Origin: Legionella genomosp. 1
GTDB lineage: Bacteria > Pseudomonadota > Gammaproteobacteria > Legionellales > Legionellaceae
Direction: 5' to 3'
Assembly: GCA_945901145.1 (NCBI GenBank)
Contig: CAMDJY010000031.1
Location: forward strand, 1 to 10,475
Length of the DNA stretch: 10,475 bases
Below, piece after piece: positions 7,716 to 10,475 of this stretch (its first letter is position 1; every line of letters begins with the position of its first letter). The translations under genes were made by a program, and so were the position numbers. The notes beneath the pieces were generated by a model. The model was not told the DNA's origin. It did not search any database and worked only from the letters and a program-made list of their open reading frames with translations.

Positions 7716-8147
7716 CTAATTCGTTTGAGGCTTGAATCCAACGGCAAGAATACCAGCAATCACCGCACGCTCATCGTCATCTGATGTATCACCACTTGCG
7801 CCCACAGCACCGATAATCTCTTGATCAGCATTAACGATCAAAACACCTCCCGGAGCGGGAATCAGACGTCCGTTTGAAGCGGCCACAGCCCCCGCAATCA
7901 ATTCCGGTATTTCTTTTGCTTTTAGTGCCAAACCGCGTGAACCAATCCCCATCCCAAGTGCGCCATAAGCTTTAGCAAATGCAATATCAAATCGCAAAAT
8001 ACCCGCATGATCTTGTCGTTGAAAAGCGATCAAGTGTCCGCCAGCGTCAAGAACCACAATAGACATTGGTTGCAAAGATAACTTCTGGCTTTCAACAAAA
8101 GCAGCTTTAATCATAGCATTTGCTTTTTCTAGAGTTAATTTGTTCAT
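7716..8147 (-). CDS. GlcG/HbpS family protein
   Basis: This complete 143-residue single-domain protein belongs to the GlcG/HbpS (haem-degrading/haem-binding-like) family. Diagnostic segments are V-V-L-D-A-G-G-H-L-I-A-F-x-R near residues 32-44, the central A-F-A-K-A-Y-G-A-L-G-M-G, and the C-terminal P-A-P-G-G-V-L-I-V-N followed by I-I-G-A-V-G-A-S-G-D-T-x-x-x-D-E-R. There is no signal peptide, unlike secreted HbpS. Members occur in glycolate, diol and corrinoid-related loci and as orphans, and their biochemistry is poorly settled, so no pathway is assigned. The ATG at 8147 has AGGAG 12 nt upstream (8160-8164), at the long limit of useful spacing. It lies 40 bp downstream of the 728-residue gene on the same strand and could be co-transcribed with it. 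No clear terminator was seen at its convergent 3' end. Confidence 0.88.
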   Translation of the reverse strand: MNKLTLEKANAMIKAAFVESQKLSLQPMSIVVLDAGGHLIAFQRQDHAGILRFDIAFAKAYGALGMGIGSRGLALKAKEIPELIAGAVAASNGRLIPAPGGVLIVNADQEIIGAVGASGDTSDDDERAVIAGILAVGFKPQTN

Positions 8148-8159
8148 TATAATCGAATT

Positions 8160-8164
8160 CTCCT
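8160..8164 (-). promoter_or_regulatory. Shine-Dalgarno of the GlcG-like gene at long spacing
   Basis: Minus-strand AGGAG lies 12 nt before the ATG at 8147. An in-frame TAG overlaps its first bases, so no earlier ATG, GTG or TTG start is available; an ATT two codons before the ATG would be better spaced but is improbable. Confidence 0.45.
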
Positions 8165-8187
8165 ACGATTTCGTTGCTCCAGAGACT

Positions 8188-10374
8188 TTAATTTTGAGGG
8201 GATGGCCCTGGCTTCTCCTTTGTTGCATTTAATTGCGAAAGTTTCTCTTCAAAATTTTGCATCGCACGACTTAAGTCTGTTTCTCTATTTGGTTTTGTAA
8301 GAAAGTGATTTCTACCCACGAGCGATCGTGCTACGGGATTATAAGTTTCAGCCATAGTTTTTGATGAAAATAAACTGACTATGTTATCAAGGACATGAAA
8401 AAACGCCCTTAACGCTTCAGAAATATGTTCCAGAAAAGTTAAACTTCGTTTTGCAGCTTGAGATAAATCTGCCTTAAAAGCAGCTACTGCTTGCATGCAA
8501 CCAGATTTATAATCCTCTAAAGTTTTAGTTCCCGCTAAATATTGACGACTAAACTCTTGTAATTGATTGATTAAAGGCTTAAATTTCTTAAGCTCTATTC
8601 TTTCAAGATGCGCCACAAATCGATTAACAACCTCCACAATCTCTTGATTGATAACAGGTCTATTCCTCTCTTTTGGAACCTCTTCATTTTTATTGGACGC
8701 ATTTAAAATTTTCTCTTTTTCTTTTGGTTTTTCTGTATCTGGTGGAACAAAAAAGTTCTCAACAGGCCTCTTAACAGGTTCCTCAACGGGCCTCTTAACA
8801 GGCTCATCAACAGCCTTCTTAACAGGCTTCACAACAGGCGTCTCAACAGGCGTCTCAACAGGCGTCTCAACAGGCGTCTTAACAGGCGTCTCAACAGGCG
8901 TCTTAACAGGCGTCTTAACAGGCTTCACAACAGGCGTCTCAACAGGCGTCTCAAAAGGCTTCACAACAGGCGTCTTTAAAGCCGGAGTAATTTCAGGAGC
9001 AGGAGGCCATAACCTCTTGAGTTCATTTTCAATGCTTTGCGTGCGGTTATATGAAGCAATATTGCCGGCAAGAACAGCAGTGTTTGCTTTATTAATCAGT
9101 TGCAAGAGCGATACTTCATCGGATTTTTTACTTGCCAAAAATGGTAACAATTTATTTGCATTTCCAGCATTAACTTTTACCAAAAGCGCAGCGAATACTT
9201 CAGAAGTTATTTTATCTTTTGGTAAATTTTGACCAAAAATAGGCTCAATCCATTCACTTGAACATTCATTTACAACTTTTAATAAAATTTTGGGGTTCTG
9301 CTGCGTGCGAGAAACGATACTACTCACGACTGACTGCTGTAATTGGGCAAAAGAGCGAGAAAGTAACAGCTCTATTTTAGCAGCAAGATTTATTTTGGTG
9401 TTTGATAAAATTGCATCAATGATTTGGGATTCAGTTAATACCGATGAAAAAGTTAAAAATTGGTTAAATTGGGCTTCCGTTAGGACAGCTTTTAATATTT
9501 TAGATTGAGTTTCTGCGTTTGCAGCGCGGTTTTTCCATATTGTTTCTCTGAGTGCATCATCTAATCGTGTAGAGTCTGCCAATTGACTCAATAAGGTTGA
9601 ATCAGTTTGTACTCTTGCGGCAATGCTATATAAACCCTGCAAAGAAAGCTTAGGCTCATAATTTTTATAAAGTAGGGATAAATGATTATCGGGTAAGTGA
9701 GTCGCCAAATAATCCATATGTGTGGTTAATAAATGTTTGTTTTTTAATAATTCAGAAATAAACTCTTTCTCATCTGAGACGATAGCTACGTTGATTAATA
9801 GACTCAACCATGCATCAAGTTTGATATCTAATCGATTCATTTTTAAGAACAAATCTTTAGGCCATGTTGTTAAAGTGTTTAACTCTGACATTAGTTGGTT
9901 AACTGGATCGCCCTCGGTAATTTTAAATTGCTCTAAAACAATCCCTTTCATCAGTAAGCGTTTAGATACTTGCAACGACATTTTATTCAAAGCATCCATG
10001 ACTAAGTCAATATCTGCACGACTGAAATTTTTCAGCAATGCTGCAAATTGCGTTTCATCTAATGCGAGTTGACTCATTAATGGGTGATTAAAAATGGCCT
10101 CAACTGTTGTTCTATTTTGTGGATACTGTGAAACAATTTTTAATCCATTTATAGTCAGTCCGGAATAGCCCAAATACCCAAGCAATAAACTTTCCTCAGT
10201 TAACGGATGGCTTAATTTTAAGGTCTTAACCACTGTGTTGTTCAAAAAACAAGGCATATAGGCCATATTCTCATGAAACGCAGCAGACTGAAAACATTTC
10301 ATTAAAACAGAAAATTGCACTAAAAAATCATCGTCATTGCATTGCTTTTTTATCTCTGAATAGGAAACATCCAA
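8188..10374 (-). CDS. Large helical protein with proline-rich tetrapeptide repeats; candidate secreted effector
   Basis: I do not recognise this 728-residue protein. Residues 1-455 are leucine-rich and predicted mostly helical, with recurring L-(T/D)-E-x-Q-(F/I) motifs at 105, 298 and 313 suggesting degenerate helical repeats. Residues 467-538 are 18 tandem tetrapeptides (KTPV, ETPV, VKPV, EPVK-like), followed by a Lys/Glu-rich linker to about 572. Residues about 575-690 look like a helical bundle, and the tail is polar with an F-E-E-K-L cluster and a P/S-rich end. No signal peptide or clear membrane span is seen. This architecture is common among Legionellales effector-like proteins, but Dot/Icm secretion is only inference. 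The stated start is TTG with no convincing Shine-Dalgarno. The frame stays open 16 codons further upstream with protein-like content, then meets a TAA; five codons beyond that is an in-frame ATG (10440). The true N-terminus is therefore uncertain and the gene may be disrupted at its 5' end. Confidence 0.7.
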   Translation of the reverse strand: MDVSYSEIKKQCNDDDFLVQFSVLMKCFQSAAFHENMAYMPCFLNNTVVKTLKLSHPLTEESLLLGYLGYSGLTINGLKIVSQYPQNRTTVEAIFNHPLMSQLALDETQFAALLKNFSRADIDLVMDALNKMSLQVSKRLLMKGIVLEQFKITEGDPVNQLMSELNTLTTWPKDLFLKMNRLDIKLDAWLSLLINVAIVSDEKEFISELLKNKHLLTTHMDYLATHLPDNHLSLLYKNYEPKLSLQGLYSIAARVQTDSTLLSQLADSTRLDDALRETIWKNRAANAETQSKILKAVLTEAQFNQFLTFSSVLTESQIIDAILSNTKINLAAKIELLLSRSFAQLQQSVVSSIVSRTQQNPKILLKVVNECSSEWIEPIFGQNLPKDKITSEVFAALLVKVNAGNANKLLPFLASKKSDEVSLLQLINKANTAVLAGNIASYNRTQSIENELKRLWPPAPEITPALKTPVVKPFETPVETPVVKPVKTPVKTPVETPVKTPVETPVETPVETPVVKPVKKAVDEPVKRPVEEPVKRPVENFFVPPDTEKPKEKEKILNASNKNEEVPKERNRPVINQEIVEVVNRFVAHLERIELKKFKPLINQLQEFSRQYLAGTKTLEDYKSGCMQAVAAFKADLSQAAKRSLTFLEHISEALRAFFHVLDNIVSLFSSKTMAETYNPVARSLVGRNHFLTKPNRETDLSRAMQNFEEKLSQLNATKEKPGPSPQN
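8761..8976 (-). repeat. 18 tandem copies of a 12-bp coding repeat
   Basis: On the plus strand the unit AACAGGCGTCTC recurs in perfect 12-bp register 18 times, with variants such as AACAGGCTTCAC and AACAGGCGTCTT. Read on the minus strand, each unit encodes one tetrapeptide (ETPV, KTPV, VKPV and so on) at residues 467-538. Central units are nearly identical; those towards the C-terminal side (DEPV, KRPV, EEPV, KKAV) have diverged. The pattern indicates in-frame slippage or unequal exchange, and the array forms a flexible Pro/Val/Lys/Glu linker. Confidence 0.95.
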
Positions 10375-10440
10375 TAATTTTTCTACGAATGGCTCAAATT
10401 GCGGCGTTAGATTATTTAAATTTTAAAGCATTTGTTTCAT
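10375..10440 (-). other. 5' extension of the helical-protein frame with an in-frame TAA
   Basis: Going upstream from the TTG at 10374 in the same frame, 16 codons (10422-10375) read as plausible protein (L-T-P-Q-F-E-P-F-V-E-K-L and neighbours) without an ATG, GTG or TTG. They are preceded by TAA (10425-10423), and before it by ATG-AAA-CAA-ATG-CTT starting at 10440, all in one frame. This suggests either a nonsense change after codon 5 of an originally longer gene or initiation at a non-standard site. Confidence 0.55.
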
Positions 10441-10451
10441 TCGATACGAAT
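10439..10451. promoter_or_regulatory. Short inverted repeat at the 5' end of the helical-protein gene
   Basis: ATTCG-ATA-CGAAT is a perfect 5-bp inverted repeat abutting the ATG at 10440. It could be an operator half-site pair or chance. The window ends too soon to define a promoter. Confidence 0.15.
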
Positions 10452-10475
10452 TCACATGTTGACCCAAATAAGTTA

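Noticed and set aside
8761..8976. CRISPR-like array
   Set aside because: The 12-bp units are directly adjacent with no spacers and are in frame within a coding region.
8648..9232. 194-residue plus-strand frame rich in S-T-G-V repeats
   Set aside because: It is the antisense reading of the 12-bp coding repeat; a period divisible by three keeps every frame open. It has no homology features, and the opposite strand holds a long coherent protein.

Overview
The window reads as chromosomal DNA of an AT-rich gammaproteobacterium. An OTU-type protease fragment and a large helical protein with a proline-rich charged repeat, both of the kind seen in Dot/Icm effector sets, point towards Legionellales (Legionella, Coxiella, Berkiella or Aquicella-like). 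This placement is inference; no rRNA or species marker is present.

Layout. (1) Positions 1-642, plus strand: the 3' part of a gene whose protein resembles OTU cysteine proteases (deubiquitinases). The window appears to begin just after the catalytic-Cys motif. (2) Positions 622-3456, minus strand: a complete uvrA, converging on the OTU gene with a 21-bp tail-to-tail overlap. A terminator-like hairpin plus U-tract lies inside its last codons. (3) Positions 3457-3622: an AT-rich divergent promoter region. (4) Positions 3623-7713, plus strand: a tightly packed four-gene operon of a C39-like cysteine peptidase, a RimK-like ATP-grasp ligase with an RLAN-type N-terminal domain, a GCS2-type (glutamate-cysteine-ligase-like) amidoligase and an N-formylglutamate-amidohydrolase-like enzyme. 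Every junction overlaps (16, 8 and 4 bp). (5) Positions 7716-8147, minus strand: a GlcG/HbpS-type protein, 2 bp from the end of the operon. (6) Positions 8188-10374, continuing upstream at least to about 10422, minus strand: a 728-residue helical protein with 18 tandem 12-bp repeats. Its N-terminus is unclear because an in-frame TAA separates an upstream ATG from the coding frame.

How the genes work together. The four-gene operon is the most interesting system. Two different carboxylate-amine ligases (ATP-grasp and GCS2), a papain-fold peptidase and an amidohydrolase together suggest synthesis and trimming of an amide-linked small molecule or peptide tag. Its substrate cannot be read from sequence. 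UvrA is standard nucleotide excision repair. The OTU protein and the 728-residue protein are candidate secreted host-interaction proteins; secretion is inferred from family resemblance and composition only.
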